Assembly (NCBI GenBank): GCA_016808115.1
Contig: JAEQBH010004663.1
Coordinates: forward strand, 62,001 to 126,000
DNA from: Tetrastigma voinierianum
Taxonomy: Eukaryota > Streptophyta > Magnoliopsida > Vitales > Vitaceae
DNA: 64,000 nucleotides
Direction: 5' to 3'
Shown: one piece after another, positions 35,441 to 47,749 of the stretch
Numbering within the stretch: position 1 is the first letter of the stretch
How the letters are laid out: each line of letters begins with the position of its first letter
Translations under genes and position numbers: made by a program
Notes under the pieces: generated by a model
Seen by the model: only the letters and a program-made list of their open reading frames with translations
What the model was told of the DNA's origin: nothing
Databases searched by the model: none

Positions 35441-36204
35441 ATCGTCCAATTAGTTTTACCTCTTAAATCAAAGTATAAGAATGATAAATATAAAAATGGT
35501 TACATAAATCATAGAAATAAAGGTTTTTAGGTTAAAATAACATTAAAAATGAATCCGGAAAGTCGAAAAACCTTAGAGTAGTCCTATAGACTGAATTTGA
35601 GAGTGTAGTGGCAAAACTGTAATTTTGAAGAAAAACAAAAAAATACCCCATGAACAGTGATTTTCGGGGCAGCTGGATTAAAACCCAAACTTTTCTTCTC
35701 TTTCTCAGATTTTCTCCACCCCACTCGCACCCAACACCTCAAGCTCCTGTGATCGTTGAAGAAGAAGGTGCTGACAACCGAGCTAGAGATTTAAGGGTAC
35801 GTGATAAGCAAAAGCTTAAGATCTCCATATCAACCAAAGATTAAGGTAGGAGTTTTCTCCCATTCACTTACATTGAGTCTAGGTTATTATATATGTACGT
35901 TTTAGGGCTATAAATGTTATATTTCTGGGTGTTCTGGAATTATTCTCCTTGTATGTGAGAATAAAGAGTTTTATTCTTAAACGTGTTAAATCGGGAGTTG
36001 ATTTCAAAATGCTATAGTTTTGTGTGAGTGGATAAATAACATGAAAAGCATCTCTTGTATTTTCTAAATATTTCTTGAATTGTTTTATGATTGCTCAGGA
36101 TTCTAGAAGTTTTTTCCGGCAAATTGGAGTATGTATGGAATGATTAGTTATAAGATCGATGGCTGCAAAATAAATTTTGTATGTGGTGATTGAGGAATCC
36201 AGTA

Positions 36205-36650
36205 GGGGATTCAACTATATTGTGGGGGAGTCAAGCATATTGTGGGGATCGAAATATATGATGAGGGATTCTTATATAGTATGAGGATTCTTATATAGTA
36301 TGGGGGATTCTTATATAGTATGGGGATTCTTATATAGTATGGGGGATTCTGATATAGTATGGGGGATTCTTATATAACATGGGGATTCTTATATAGTATG
36401 AGGGATTCCAATATAGTATGGGGATTCTCATATAGTATGGGAGATTCTCATATAGTACGGGGAACTCTTATTTAGTATGGGAGATTCTTATATAGAACGG
36501 GGGACTCTTATATAGTATGGGGGATTCTTGTATAGTTTGGGGAATTTTTATATAGTATGGAGGATTCATATATAGTATGGGGGATTCTTATATATAACAT
36601 GGGGGATTCTTATATAATATGGGATTCCATATAATATGGGGGTTCAAAAG
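36205..36650. repeat. Minisatellite, ~20-bp unit, about 20 copies
   Basis: Units read GGGGGATTCTTATATAGTAT with single-base variants and occasional short or long units. Confidence 0.9.
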
Positions 36651-36654
36651 AAGG

Positions 36655-37145
36655 ATTTGGAAATTAAAAATGATGAGAGGTTCCTTTGTAAAGACGCTTC
36701 AACCTATGCTCAAAAGGTTCCTTATAAGGATGCTTGAGAAAATTACTATGATGAATAAGAGGTTCTTCAGGAAGGATGTCAATCCATGCTCAAGAGGTTC
36801 CTTGTAAGGATGCTTGAGAAAATTACTATGATGAATGAGAGGTTCCTTGTAAGGATGCTCAACCTATTCTTAAGAGGTTCCTTATAAGGATACTTGAGAA
36901 AACTACTATGATGAATGAGAGGTTCCTTGTAAGGATGCTCAACCTATGCTCAAAACGTTCCTTGTAAGGATGCTTGAGAAACACTACTATGAAGAGTGAG
37001 AGGTTCCTTGTAAGGATGCTCTAAATATTCTTAAGAGGTTCATAGTAAGGATGCTTGAGAAATACTGCTATGAAGAGTGAGAGGTTTATTGCAAGGTTGT
37101 TCATTTTATCTCAAGAGGTTCCCGGTAAGGATGCTTGAGAAACAA
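36655..37145. repeat. Minisatellite, ~80-bp unit, about 6 copies
   Basis: Each unit contains GAGAGGTTCCTTGTAAGGAT, a CTCAACCTATGCTCAA phrase, a second AGGTTCCTTATAAGGATGC and TTGAGAAAATTACTATGATG. Confidence 0.88.
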
Positions 37146-37954
37146 AAATAACACAATAGGGGTGAAGGTTACTGTTTAGTATGCCACCTGCCAAAATAAC
37201 CCGCTTGAAATGTATTTCCGTGAAACCGTTATAATTCTGGTTACGTGTTGCTTAAGTGTACATTTACTTATGTGTTTTTATATAAACTTGAGATCTGTTT
37301 ACAATGTCATTGTTTTATACAAAATTGTACATCTATGATATGTTATAAAAAAAATGAGACCGACTATTTTTCATACTTTTTTAAACCTTGTTGGAGTTTA
37401 GGAGGATTTTCCTACAGAGCTTTATGCTCACCCCCCCCCCCCTGGCTACATCTCCTTCTGTGATTTTACCTTTGATGAGGTGGTGAGTCAGAACTCCGTG
37501 CATCGGGAGGCCCCGCCGAAGGAAATTTAGATTTCAGGTCCTCGTGGAAGGAACTCACCCGAGGCCAAGGCAAGGAAGAAGAAGGCCGCATTTGGCCTAT
37601 TTTCTCGATTTTTTTGTAATTCTCTGATTGAATATCCAGCTAAGATGTACAAAAGATGACATTGCACATGACTCACTTATTCTTTTGAAGGTTATCAGGT
37701 ACCGTGATACGGTCAATAAAAATCTTTTGGAATAATGTTATAAATATTTTGATGGATAAGCTGGGCCCAAGGTGGTCGATGTATTAGAATTGCACAAGTT
37801 TGTGGTTTCGGGTAGAGCTCCTAACAAAGGAGACTCGCCTCAATTTTGTTAAATTAAGCACCTTGCTATTTATGGATTTTAGTAGTGCTCTCATAGTGTA
37901 AATGGTTGTTAGTATGTAATGCCGTCCCAGGGGGGATTTGGGTTATTACAACAT

Positions 37955-38200
37955 CTGGGGATATTGGATCTACGTCCTCAATTGGTTCATCATCGGTAAT
38001 GGCTACTGGATGTTGGTCAACAATAGGGCTAGAAATCTAAGCGGAAGCAATAGGCACATGAATAAAAACTGGGTGTTCTTTGAACACAATTTCTCTTGGT
38101 CCTTGGCTCAGATCAGCATAATCCCCAAATAAATATTCCTGGTCTGAAATTTGACCCCATGTCATGGCCAAAGAATATAAGACTTTATTCAATTTCAAAC
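37955..38200 (-). pseudogene. C2 integrase-RT linker fragment
   Basis: Minus strand GDYADLSQGPREIVFKEHPV, then after a stop a DQHPV.ITDDEPIEDVDPIS stretch leading to the solo-LTR junction and on into GVYKRRPSS at 35425. It has the acidic and Pro-rich nature of copia linkers. What should lie to its right (integrase) is absent. Confidence 0.55.
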
Positions 38201-39075
38201 ACTTAAAGGCTACTAACAATACAATGCAAGGCAGCGTAAAACATAAGGCAGCGACAACCTAATCGTAGAAATAGCATGCTATCGATGCGAGTCGAGCCTC
38301 GAGTTCACCGAGCCTGACCGACTCAAAACTTGAGCTCGAAAACTCGCAAGATTGAAAAATGAAGGTCGAATCGAACTCAAAAATGTAAAACTCGAGCTCA
38401 AAAACTCACGATCTTGAAAAATGAAGCTCGAATCGAACTCGAAAACGCAAACTCGAACTCGACTCAAACTTGAATTGAGCTCGACTCAATATTGGACCAT
38501 GTCATTTTCAAAACCGAGTCTCTTGATTGTTATCATATAAAATGAGGAATATGAATCATGGAAATAAACTACAGTGAGTCCATAAACATAGAAATCATCA
38601 TTAGTGGTCACTACAACATCATATAACTTTAGTTTTAAGTCATCTACACACAAACTATCATTAAACAAATACACTTTATAGCATATTCTTAGCTGATAGC
38701 TTCTAATAATCCCAGTAGCCTATGATAGGTGCTAGGTTTCAAGGGTTACAACTGATCATGAAATTGTGATATAACCTTAACCAATAACTTTCGTCAAACT
38801 CAATATCAATCCAACCAAAAATCCCATTAAAATAGCCAATAATGTCAGTTTGTCGATTCCTTAGGAGGTATTGGGATAAGAATTTTTTAGGTTGATCTTC
38901 ATCTTTGTTCTGCAATAATATCAAAATCTAAGTATTTATACATATTAAAAAAAGGAAGTAAACTAAAATGATTAACAAGTAAACCCTTAACTTATTCTTC
39001 TTTTCACTTCACATGGATCTACACCAATCACCCGTGCATATCAACATTTGCACTGCTTCCTGAGCAAGTGAAGAT

Positions 39076-41161
39076 TTATGTGATCGTCATACGACCGAAC
39101 TGCAAAGGCTCCTCAAAAGCCACAAAGGGTGATTGAACAATAAAAACATTTGCTGCCAACTTAGATAAAATACAAAACTTCATAGATTTTTCCTTCCACC
39201 AAGCCAAGGCATCAAATTTATAATCTTGAGAAAAGAAGAGCCTCTCATCAATATACACATCAAGTTCAGATTTCATAAGTTCTGCTTCTTGCCCACTTCT
39301 AACCACTTGCAAAAGTTCTAACAAACTACTTGATGTACTACCTCCTTCAGGAGCATTTGAAACAAATTCACATTCCGCACTTTATTCAATAGTAAAAGAA
39401 GAATTCATTCGCACATATTCATCATAAAGTTGATACATGACATCTCTAACTTTACTAATGTTCTCCCGAACTACATGTGAATAAAACATTTTGGGAATGG
39501 GACCCTAGAACCTCATTTTCAATCTAGTATCCACACGATCCTATCGGGCCATTAGCATATTGCATTCCCAATACTTGTCAAACATTTGTTTCATAGCCAA
39601 TCATACCTCAACAAAATCGTGAGGATCTGAATTTTTTATCCAACACTTTAATCCTATGCACCTCACTAAGAAACAAGTTAGAAGTTGGATATTCAGAACC
39701 TAATATAATGTTAGTAGTGTCTTTAAACACCTTTAAGACTTGAAGCAATTTCTCAATCTTTTCCCACTCATCATCATTAGGACAACAATCATTGTTATGA
39801 TCATGTAAAACATGTCTAGAAATACCTTCTAAACTCATAGCACAATCCAACATGTCATAAGTCGAATTCCAACGCAGTCTTGCATTCTAAGGACCACTCG
39901 CCTTGCATTACTGTGTCAAGCAACAAGTTCACCAAATTGTTTGAGTCGTGCCTCACTTGAATTTTTAAGAAGTCCACTGCTTTTATGGATTTTTGCAATG
40001 ATGCTCTTCTACTGCTCAAGACCATGCCGAGATATTATGTCGTAGGATGTGTGCACAACAACGCGACATGAAATAACCTTCCATTGCATAGTCTTCCATT
40101 AGATGCAAATCGCCCTTTAGAATCTGAATATAAGAATCATTTTAAATTTGCATTGTCCACTCGAAATTGTGAAACTTACGAGAGAATGAAAAGAAATGAT
40201 TGATTAGTTCACAAATCACAAACTAAAAACTAATATAAGTATAAAGGCAAAATATAAACACGCTTACTTTGTTCTCAATTTCTCACTCCCTTAAATATGT
40301 TAAGATGCAATCGGCTATGTTAGCACCTTTACGTGGAGAAGGCAAGTGGACAAAGTTGAGCACTCGCTTTTGAAGCTTCCAATCAAGATCTAGAAAATGA
40401 TTTGTTAGAACCATATATTTTATCATTTGTGGGCCTGACCACCACAAATCTGTAGTCAAACTAATTCAATCCACCATTTTCAACAATGATTTTAGCTTCT
40501 TCTTCTCAAAATCGTAGACTTTGAAGGAGTCCATTCTTACAGTGAAACAAGACACACTAGTCCACTATGGTATTCCATGCTTTATTATCAAGTTAAATCC
40601 TTCATCTTCTACCATAGTGAAAGGATGCTCATGCATCATGAGCCAATGTGTTATCCCCTCTCTCACCTTTAACAAGTCAAATTTCCCATTATGCAAAGCA
40701 CTAACAAATCCATATTGGTTTGTACCGATACTTGAATTAAATGGTAAAAAATTAATCAGTTGTTGTTGTTTCAAGTGCAAGGGTCTAAATGTCAGTTCAA
40801 ATGAGTAGTGCTTTTAGATGCCAAGATAGAAAGAGGAGATGTACAATATTACACCTTACTTTCCATTTCCCTTTTATCATTTTAGGTTCAAGAAAATCAT
40901 CCCAAACTTTTGATCTTCTGGGTCTCTTAAAATCTTGAAAAAGTTTTCAACCTTAGCTTTTTTCAATGTAGTGAATCTAGTGATAGGGGTGGGTTCACTA
41001 GTTTTCAAATTAACATTTTCACCTTCATTAAGTTCATTTGATTTCTTAATCTCATTCTCAAGATTCACATAAAACTCCTCTACTCTTGAAATGTCATGTT
41101 GAAGATGCTTGTGGTCCACTAGAAGACTTCGACATTTTGAAATACACATGATAAACTCCAC
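39076..41161 (-). pseudogene. hAT transposase (BED zinc finger, RICESLEEPER-like)
   Basis: Minus strand, several frames. BED finger area at about 40905-40770: VWDDFLEP, KGKWKVRC, then CTLKQQQ, with the second Cys lost and a frame change before the His residues. 40780-40565: REGITHWLMMHEHPFTMVED. 39870-39608: RWNSTYDMLDCAM, DEWEKIEKLLQVLKVFKDTTN and SEYPTSNLFLSEV. 39324-39076, dimerisation region: KSELDVYIDE, FDALAWWKE, then SPFVAFEEP where family members have a VASE(S/R)AFS-type motif. N-terminal residues 41161-40905 are Glu/Lys-rich. It would have cut and joined hAT ends; multiple breaks make it inactive. Confidence 0.85.
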
Positions 41162-41523
41162 TAGTCATTATAACAACATAATATACACAAGGAACAAAAC
41201 ATATATGTAATGGCTAAAATAAATAAACAAATGGAGCAAGTAATCAATGTAAATAATTATTATATGTATATATACGTGAATATTGAAAATACAATTCCAT
41301 AAATCTTTGCCAAGTCATTCTCCATTTCCTACATATAAACAAAACCTAATTAAGAACATTAAATTAAGATAATATACAAACCTAAATGAAAAGTCAAAGC
41401 TATCTTGGTCTTTATTCCTTCTTCATTGTCTTCCTCTTGCAGAGTTTCTTGGAGACCTAGTAAGATAAATACAATAGTAACAAAAAAAAGTAAGCCAAAA
41501 ATATTTTCTTAATAGAATACACA
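41162..41523. other. hAT filler left of C3
   Basis: AT-rich, no coding similarity. C3 is inserted just after the TATTG at 41524-41528. Confidence 0.4.
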
Positions 41524-41528
41524 TATTG

Positions 41529-41689
41529 TATTGGAGGAAAATTTTGTTGATTGACTTTTCCTTTTCTATATTTAGTGAGTATTGTATGTATCCCATGATT
41601 GTAGCATATTGCCCAATCTTCTGTATAAATTTAATCTCTCTCAATAGAATAAAATAACCTATTATTCTTTAAAGTCTTCAACCTCTTCA
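41529..41689 (+). repeat. C3 5' LTR
   Basis: Matches 45429-45585 from CCTTTTCTATATTTAG to CTTCAACCT.TTCA but lacks about 32 bases (the TAGCTGGTGTAATTTGGG area) present in the 3' copy. Confidence 0.85.
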
Positions 41690-41701
41690 TAGTATCAGAG
41701 C
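41690..41701 (+). other. C3 primer binding site (initiator Met tRNA)
   Basis: TAGTATCAGAGC directly after the LTR, one base off TGGTATCAGAGC. Confidence 0.85.
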
Positions 41702-41738
41702 AGCACGATCACTTTCTGTTGCTTCTTCTATTCTCCAA

Positions 41739-43178
41739 ATGGCTACTGATAGTGCTCCCTCTTCTCCCAATTCTGATGCAGACATCCAAAACACCACCCA
41801 ACCAAACCATCCTCTACTTACCATCAACCTTCAAATGACGCTCAACTCTACCAAACAATTACATCACTGAGCCTCTGGGATCCAAGACACTTTCTTGAAG
41901 GTTGGTGATTTGTCAGTTTCCAGATGGCAAAGAAATTTTGCTCTTTTTTTAACCCAACGTCATCACTGGAAACACCACCTTCACCAATCTAGCCTATCTC
42001 ACTTGAAAACAACAGGACAACCTCATATTCTCCGCCCTCCTTGGTGCCATCTCCAATTCTCTCCAACCCCTCCTTACTCGAACTCATTCATCCAAAGAAG
42101 CATGGGATCTCCTTTCCCACACTTATGCTAAACCCTTTTGTGGCCACATCAAGCAGATCAAGGATCAAATCAAAACAAGCACCAAGGGTCCCAAAACAAT
42201 TTCTAAATATATGCAAGTTATTCAGACCCGTGCAGATGAACTTGCACTTCTCGGCAAACCTATGGATGAAGAAGATCTCATAGATCATATCCTTGCTGGA
42301 CTGGGTGATGAATACAAATCTATTGTCAATGCAGTTAGTGCCCATGACACGCCAATCATGTTTGACGAACTACATGAGAAACTCCTCAATAAGGAAGCAA
42401 CCTTGAACAGTGCACACCAACCTTTCATGCCACCAATGTCAACCCTATCACAGCTAATCTCTCCACTCAGCACTATAAACAATCGTGGCACTCTACCTCT
42501 ACTCAAAATCATCAACATGTATGGTGTCCCTCTTCCAACATGGATCAACATTCAAGTGCCCCACAGCCAAATCGACCAACACCAAAACCCTATCTTGGTC
42601 ATTGCCAAGCGTGTGGTGTTCAAGGACATACTGTCAAACATTGTCCCACCTATCGCATCGTCAATGTCCACCAATCATCATCTCCTCGACCAGAAGGACC
42701 ACGTCCATCATCACCATGGCAACCACGTGCCAACTTTGTAGCCATCAACAACATGCCCACTCCAACTTGGTTGCTAGATAGTGGGGCATCTCACCATGTT
42801 ACTTCCGACTTAAGCAATCTCTCACTCCATAGCCCATACAATGGATCTGATGATGTCATGATTGGTGATGGCTCAGGTCTCTAGATAACTCATTCTGGTT
42901 CTACAACTCTATCCACTCCCTTTAAAACCTTTCAACTACACAATGTTCTTTGTGTTCCTTCCATGAAAAAGAACCTTATTTCCATTTATCAATTTTGCAA
43001 TCATAATCATGTTTGTATAGAATTCTTACCATCTACTTTTCATGTGAAGGATTTACGCATAGGGGCAATTCTTTTGAAGGGGCAACCCAAGAACGACATA
43101 TATGAGTGGTTGACACCTTCTCCAAGTTTCTCTGCTCCTTTAGTTTCTTTCTCAAGTGAGCCTGGCACTTCAGATTAG
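41739..43178 (+). pseudogene. C3 gag and protease
   Basis: ATG at 41739 opens MATDSAPSSPNS. Frame changes follow. A UBN2-type gag stretch at 42211-42420 reads SKYMQVIQTRADELALLGKP and DHILAGLGDEY. A zinc knuckle C-x2-C-x4-H-x4-C is intact in CQACGVQGHTVKHC near 42605-42645. The protease active site WLLDSGASHHVT is intact near 42770-42800, followed by IGDGSG; a stop comes a few codons later, then GAG-pre-integrase sequence MKKNLISIYQFC at 42963. Confidence 0.88.
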
Positions 43179-43243
43179 GTTATCCATCGTCTACTATTTT
43201 AAAAACCATTGTTTCTAAGTTCTTATTACCATTATCGAGTCCT

Positions 43244-44480
43244 TTGTCTCCGATAACTTTTTGTAATGTATGTCATTGCAATAAAAGTCATAAAATTCTA
43301 TTTTCATCATCTTCCATTGTCTCCACTCACCCTCTTGAAATTATCTTCTTTGATGTGTGGACATCTCCTATTCACTATGTTGATGATTTTAAGTACTATG
43401 TTATTTTTGTAGACCATTACACCCAGTACACATGGTACTACCCACTAAAACGGAAGTCACATGTCCACGAAACATTTGTGCGTTTCAAAGCATTAGTGGA
43501 GAATCAATTCCAACAGCGCATTGTTTCTCTCTACTCATAATGGTGGTGAGGACCAAGCACTTGATCCATTCTTATCCACTAATGGTATCTCTCACCTTAC
43601 CACACCCCCATACTCCATAACACAATGGTATTTCTGAATGTCGCCATCGTCATATTTTCGAAACAAGTCTCTCCCTTCTTACTCATGCATCCATGCCTCT
43701 AACATATTGGACCTATGCATTTGCCACTGTCGTATATCTAATAAACCGCATGCCCACACCCACTCTACATCTCTCCTCTCCATATGAACAACTCGTCTTC
43801 CCCGATATTCTCACTATGTCAAGTTTGAAGAGAACTCTCTTCCATTCACCTCTCATCAAACACAACTCTCTCGTCCCACCCCAGACGTCATCACCACTTG
43901 GTTTCCACCAGTGTCAATTATTCCCACCATAGGTCATCCACTCAATACGTCATCATCCATGGTGCCCCTGCTGTGAAGTCCAGTGCATCATTCATCGTCG
44001 AATATGTCCGAAAGCCCATCTCATACCCCAAATTCCCCACCCGCACTTCCCCAACCTGTCTTCAACATAATTCCCCCACCTCTACACTCTACAAATAGCC
44101 ACCCCATGGTTATTAAGGCCAAGAATAACATCCACAAAACCCAACACAAAATGAACCTTATAGCCACCCTTAATCACTCCTCAAACCTTGAACCCAACAT
44201 TGTGACCCAGACTCTCAAAGATCCCAAATGGAGATAGGCTATGTCTGAGGAGTTTGATGCTCTTGTTCGAAATGTAACTTGGGATCTTGTTCCTCCTACC
44301 TCATTGCAAAACCTTGTTGAATGTAAGTGGATTTTTTGTACTAACGTCTTCCTGATGGCTTTGTTGATAGGTACAAAGCACGACTTGTCGCCAAAGGATT
44401 TCATCAACGTCCGAGTATTGACTACCATGACACCTTCAGTCCAGTTGTCAAACCTCCAACAATCCATATTGTTCTCAGCT
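43244..44480 (+). pseudogene. C3 integrase and linker
   Basis: Integrase core at 43330-43540: PLEIIFFDVWTSP, FVDHYTQYTWYYPLK and FKALVENQF, with the first catalytic Asp pair positions preserved. The following SDNGGE region is frame-shifted near 43540. PLTYWTYAFATVVYLINRMP at 43693-43752 is typical copia integrase C-terminal sequence. The linker and RT start (WRQAMSEEFDALVRN-like, GTKHDLSPKDF) lie at 44220-44480 with stops. Confidence 0.85.
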
Positions 44481-44554
44481 TAGTTGTGTGTCAAGGTTGG
44501 TCACCCATAACTTGATGTTAATAATGCCTTCCTATAAGGACATCTTCTTTATAC

Positions 44555-45376
44555 ATGGCTCAACCTCCAGGGTTCATTGATCGTGACAATCCTACACGTG
44601 TGTGCGAACTTCGAAAAGCTATTTATGGTTTAAAACAAGCTCCACAAGCCCGGTACCATGAGCTTCGTCAATTTCTCATTACCTCTGGCTTTAGAAATTC
44701 CCACGCAGACACGTCTCTATTTGTTCTCAACACTGGTGGTATGATGATCTATCTCCTTGTCTATGTCGATGATATAATTATAATAGGAGACAATCCTACC
44801 GCAATCCAACATATTATTAACCTTCTTGCACAACGCTTTTCCATCAAGGATCTTGGTAATTTATCCTACTTCCTTGGTGTAAAAGTTCTTTCCACTCCCA
44901 CTGGACTGTTCCTTTCACAAAGGAAATATGTTACAGACTTACTTGTTAGAACAAACATGACAGGGGCCAATGTAATGAGTACTCCACTAGCAAAGGATAC
45001 TACCCTCTCGCTCCACTTTGGAATGTCTTTGACAGATCCAACAGAATACAGGGCTGTTGTTGGTAGTCTCCAGCACCTCTCTCTAACTCACCCTGACATA
45101 GCTTATGCTGTCAACAAACTATCTCAATTTATGCATCGACCCACTTCTGAACACTGGAATGCTGTAAAACGCCTACTCCGTTATCTATCTGGTACAACAG
45201 ATCATGGTCTTTTCCTACACAAGGAAAGTCCATTATCTCTTCACGCCTTTTTAGATGTCGATTGGGCTAGTAATAAGGATGACTACCTCCACAAGTGCCT
45301 ACATTGTCTATCTTGGTCGCCATCCAATTTCATGGTCATCCAAGAAACAACACATCGTTGCCCAGTCATCTATTGA
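44555..45376 (+). pseudogene. C3 reverse transcriptase and start of RNase H
   Basis: 273 codons open: MAQPPGFIDRD, LRKAIYGLKQAPQARYHELR, VYVDDIIIIGDN with YVDD intact at 44762-44773, IKDLGNLSYFLGVKVL, SQRKYVTDLLVRTNM, EYRAVVGSLQHLSLTHPDIAYAVNKLSQFMHRP in order, then DVDWASNKDDYLHKC of RNase H. The last residues change frame; AQSSIEAEYR continues at 45361-45393 in another frame, then the sequence jumps to LTR. Longest intact pol stretch in the window, but the element lacks its 3' signals. Confidence 0.9.
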
Positions 45377-45428
45377 AGCCGAATATCGATCCAATTTCAT
45401 GGTCATCCAATTTCATTGTCTACCTTTT

Positions 45429-45585
45429 CTATATTTAGTGAGTACTGTATGTATCCCATGATTCTAGCATATTGCCTATACATAGCTGGTGTAATTTGGG
45501 AAACATTGACCCGATCTTGTATAAATTTAATCTCTGTCAATAGAATAAAATAACCTATTATTCTTTCAAGTCTTCAACCTATTCA
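45429..45585 (+). repeat. C3 3' LTR (5'-truncated)
   Basis: Begins abruptly after a repeated CCAATTTCATGGTCATCCA block and lacks the first ~30 bases seen in the 5' LTR. Confidence 0.8.
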
Positions 45586-45590
45586 TATTG

Positions 45591-46468
45591 AACTTCAATG
45601 TCATAAAGATAAATATCCAAGATCACGTGTCAATGAAGTTTAGCTACACAGGATAGAGATAAGAATAATCAAGGCAAAATCCAGTCTTCAATTGATAATT
45701 AACCAATCACAATGAGAAAATATAAAGGAAAAAGATAATTAATAAAGGAAAACAAAATAATAAAAAAAGTATAGAAGGTTTTTGAGATGCTCAATGTTTA
45801 AAAAGGTAAACAATAAATGTTTAGTGGCTGGAGTGAAATAATAAAATTGGAGTTCTGGGATAGTAAAAATGATAGGATGGAAAGAATTAAGCAAAATCCA
45901 AATTTGAAACCATGCAAGGTTTATGCTCACTGCTCAAAAGATGCGTATAAAATCATAAGAGAAGCTTCATATGTCCAAACATAAATAAAGCACCTCATCA
46001 TTGCAGAGTTCTATCAAACAAATTCTACTACTGCCTCTCCATTTTACTACCAATTCAATTCAGTTTTAAATCAAAATCAACAAAAATGAAAATGCAAAAA
46101 GAAGAAAAACAATACTGCTGAAACATTGTTGGAATGCCCTCTCAGAGAAATTCCACAAGTGGAACTTTCCAGACAATCGACAAGACATCAGTTTAGACCG
46201 CTCGTATGCTTTTTCACATCATCGTGTTCTTCCTAATTGGCTATACTTTCCCATTAATACACTATTCAAAGCAAAAACAAGGTAAAAAAAAAGTAGTTGA
46301 TGAGCGATGAAATTTATTATTAGAGAAATAAAAGGAAAAAAAAAACACTTGGATTCTTAACCAGGTGATAGAAGGCATCAGATAATAAGCGAAGTTGTAG
46401 TCTACATTAACTTCGGAGTGTAGGATAAGATTATTCTCATCATTTGCCTTCTCCAAATCAAATGTCCT
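45591..46468. other. hAT filler right of C3
   Basis: AT-rich, no coding similarity recognised. Confidence 0.4.
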
Positions 46469-46783
46469 TCATCTCAAGCTTCTTAATACATAAAATGTGT
46501 ATTTTTCACCTATAAGATAAAGATACCCGATTCTTCGAGTATCGTTGATGACGAGAGTGGTGTAGCCTCTGAGAAACCATCCAGAGACGGTAATGCTGAC
46601 GTTGTTGTTTACTTCCCCTGTGATAGATGATACCATGGCTGAATGGCGGACTTCGTTGCTACGACCATATTGCTTGAGATCGTGAAGGACATGGGTAGCT
46701 AGAGAGAATGACTGGATGAGGAAAGAAGAAGTAGAGAGGAAGGAGCTTGGGCGGCGTGAAATAGGAAAGAAAGATCTTAGCCC
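46469..46783 (-). CDS. Unidentified 104-codon reading frame inside the hAT
   Basis: Stop-to-stop frame on the minus strand without an N-terminal ATG. It starts GLRSFFPISRRPSSFLSTSS, rich in Ser, Arg and Phe like a mitochondrial presequence, and continues with THVLHDLKQYGR, SSITGEVNNNVSITVSGWFL and GYTTLVINDTRRIGYLYLIG. Base composition is balanced, unlike its AT-rich surroundings. A possible donor ATAG|GTGAAA occurs within. I do not recognise the protein. It could be an exon of a gene captured by the hAT, or a chance frame. Confidence 0.3.
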   Translation of the reverse strand, partial: GLRSFFPISRRPSSFLSTSSFLIQSFSLATHVLHDLKQYGRSNEVRHSAMVSSITGEVNNNVSITVSGWFLRGYTTLVINDTRRIGYLYLIGEKYTFYVLRSLR

Positions 46784-46799
46784 TTAAGGTTTCTCTTCA

Positions 46800-47745
46800 A
46801 ATGATTACTTAGGTTTCCTTCAAATGAATGACCCATATTTCACCTACATTAATCTTATGGCAGCAAAATTAAATTCCCATTTTTTTATTTATGTAATATA
46901 TGTATATCTTTAATAATTTCAATTACCATTATTAATTTATATTTACTCTTTTTTTCCTAATATCTAAATTTATATATGTTAACTTTAAAAACTGAAAAGG
47001 TGATGTCAAAAAAAAACTTTAAAAACTGAAAAGGTAAGTTCTAAAGCTATATATTATGCACATTAATTTATGAATTTAAAATTTTATTATCTTAATTTTC
47101 AAGCATATGTAAATTAATTTATTCGAAAAAAAAGCATATGTAAATTAATTAATTAATTTTAAATCAAATGCAAGTTAATTTCTATTTTAACGATAATGAA
47201 AATTTGTTTATGAAAATAATTTATATTAATACAAATTTCATTTCATTTTATATTTATATCTTGCTATTAGCAAATAAAAAATATTTATAAGAAATTATTT
47301 CATTTTTATTGATATTGACTAAAAAATTGGTTTGTTAATCATTTTCATGAAAAAAATAAAAGCTGATATCCCACATAACTAAAAAATTTATTAAATAAAG
47401 ATTGACTTCTTTAATAAAAAAAATTGTAAATTCCATTTACAATACATAATTAGTGAATTAGATTTGTGAATAAGTAAATGTTATCATTATTGTATTGATT
47501 TTATTTGGGTAAGCTTGATATATGAAGATATAAACTATTTATTAACTTATAAATTAATTGTCAATATTTCATTATATAAGTCAATGATTGATTCAATAAA
47601 TTTTATATATGTCATATTTCATTTTAAAATGTTGTATATGTCATAATCATTCAAATAAATGAGCAACATTGACGTTAATTATCTTTGAGTCAAGATAATA
47701 TACGTTAAGAATAACTTTTTTTCTTGTAGTGGTTTTGTTCGCGAC
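46800..47745. other. AT-rich hAT filler
   Basis: Long A/T runs; a short AAAACTTTAAAAACTGAAAAGGT repeat near 46985-47035 in two copies. No gene. Confidence 0.4.
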
Positions 47746-47749
47746 GTTA

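Larger units (their letters stand above)
35425..37950 (-). mobile_element. Solo LTR with minisatellites, nested in C2
   Basis: On the minus strand it begins TGTAATAACCCAAATCCCC and ends ...GATATTTAGACA, so TG...CA. The flanking C2 reading (VDPISPD...GVYKRRPSSP) rejoins across it. Both junctions carry ACAT (35422-35425 and 37951-37954) but a clean 5-bp duplication is not visible. No coding domain. It contains two tandem arrays, a C11-12 run near 37430, and GC-rich sequence at 37480-37580. Probably a Gypsy-type solo LTR. Confidence 0.65.
41529..45585 (+). mobile_element. Ty1-copia retrotransposon C3, nested in the hAT
   Basis: Plus strand, 4057 bp, flanked by TATTG at 41524-41528 and 45586-45590. 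The 5' LTR (41529-41689) begins TATTGGAGG, one change from the usual TGTTGGAGG, and ends ...CTTCA. The 3' LTR is truncated at its start (about 45415-45585). Gag, protease, integrase, RT and RNase H follow in copia order. The end of RNase H, the polypurine tract and the start of the 3' LTR are missing. Frame changes and stops, though RT has a 273-codon open stretch. Confidence 0.9.

Noticed and set aside
36205..36650. Regular ~20-bp repeats resembling a CRISPR array
   Set aside because: Units are head-to-tail with no spacers and lie in a plant solo LTR; this is a minisatellite.
38486..38924. Two ~60-codon minus-strand frames left of the hAT transposase
   Set aside because: No resemblance to hAT C-terminal or other families; treated as non-coding subterminal sequence.
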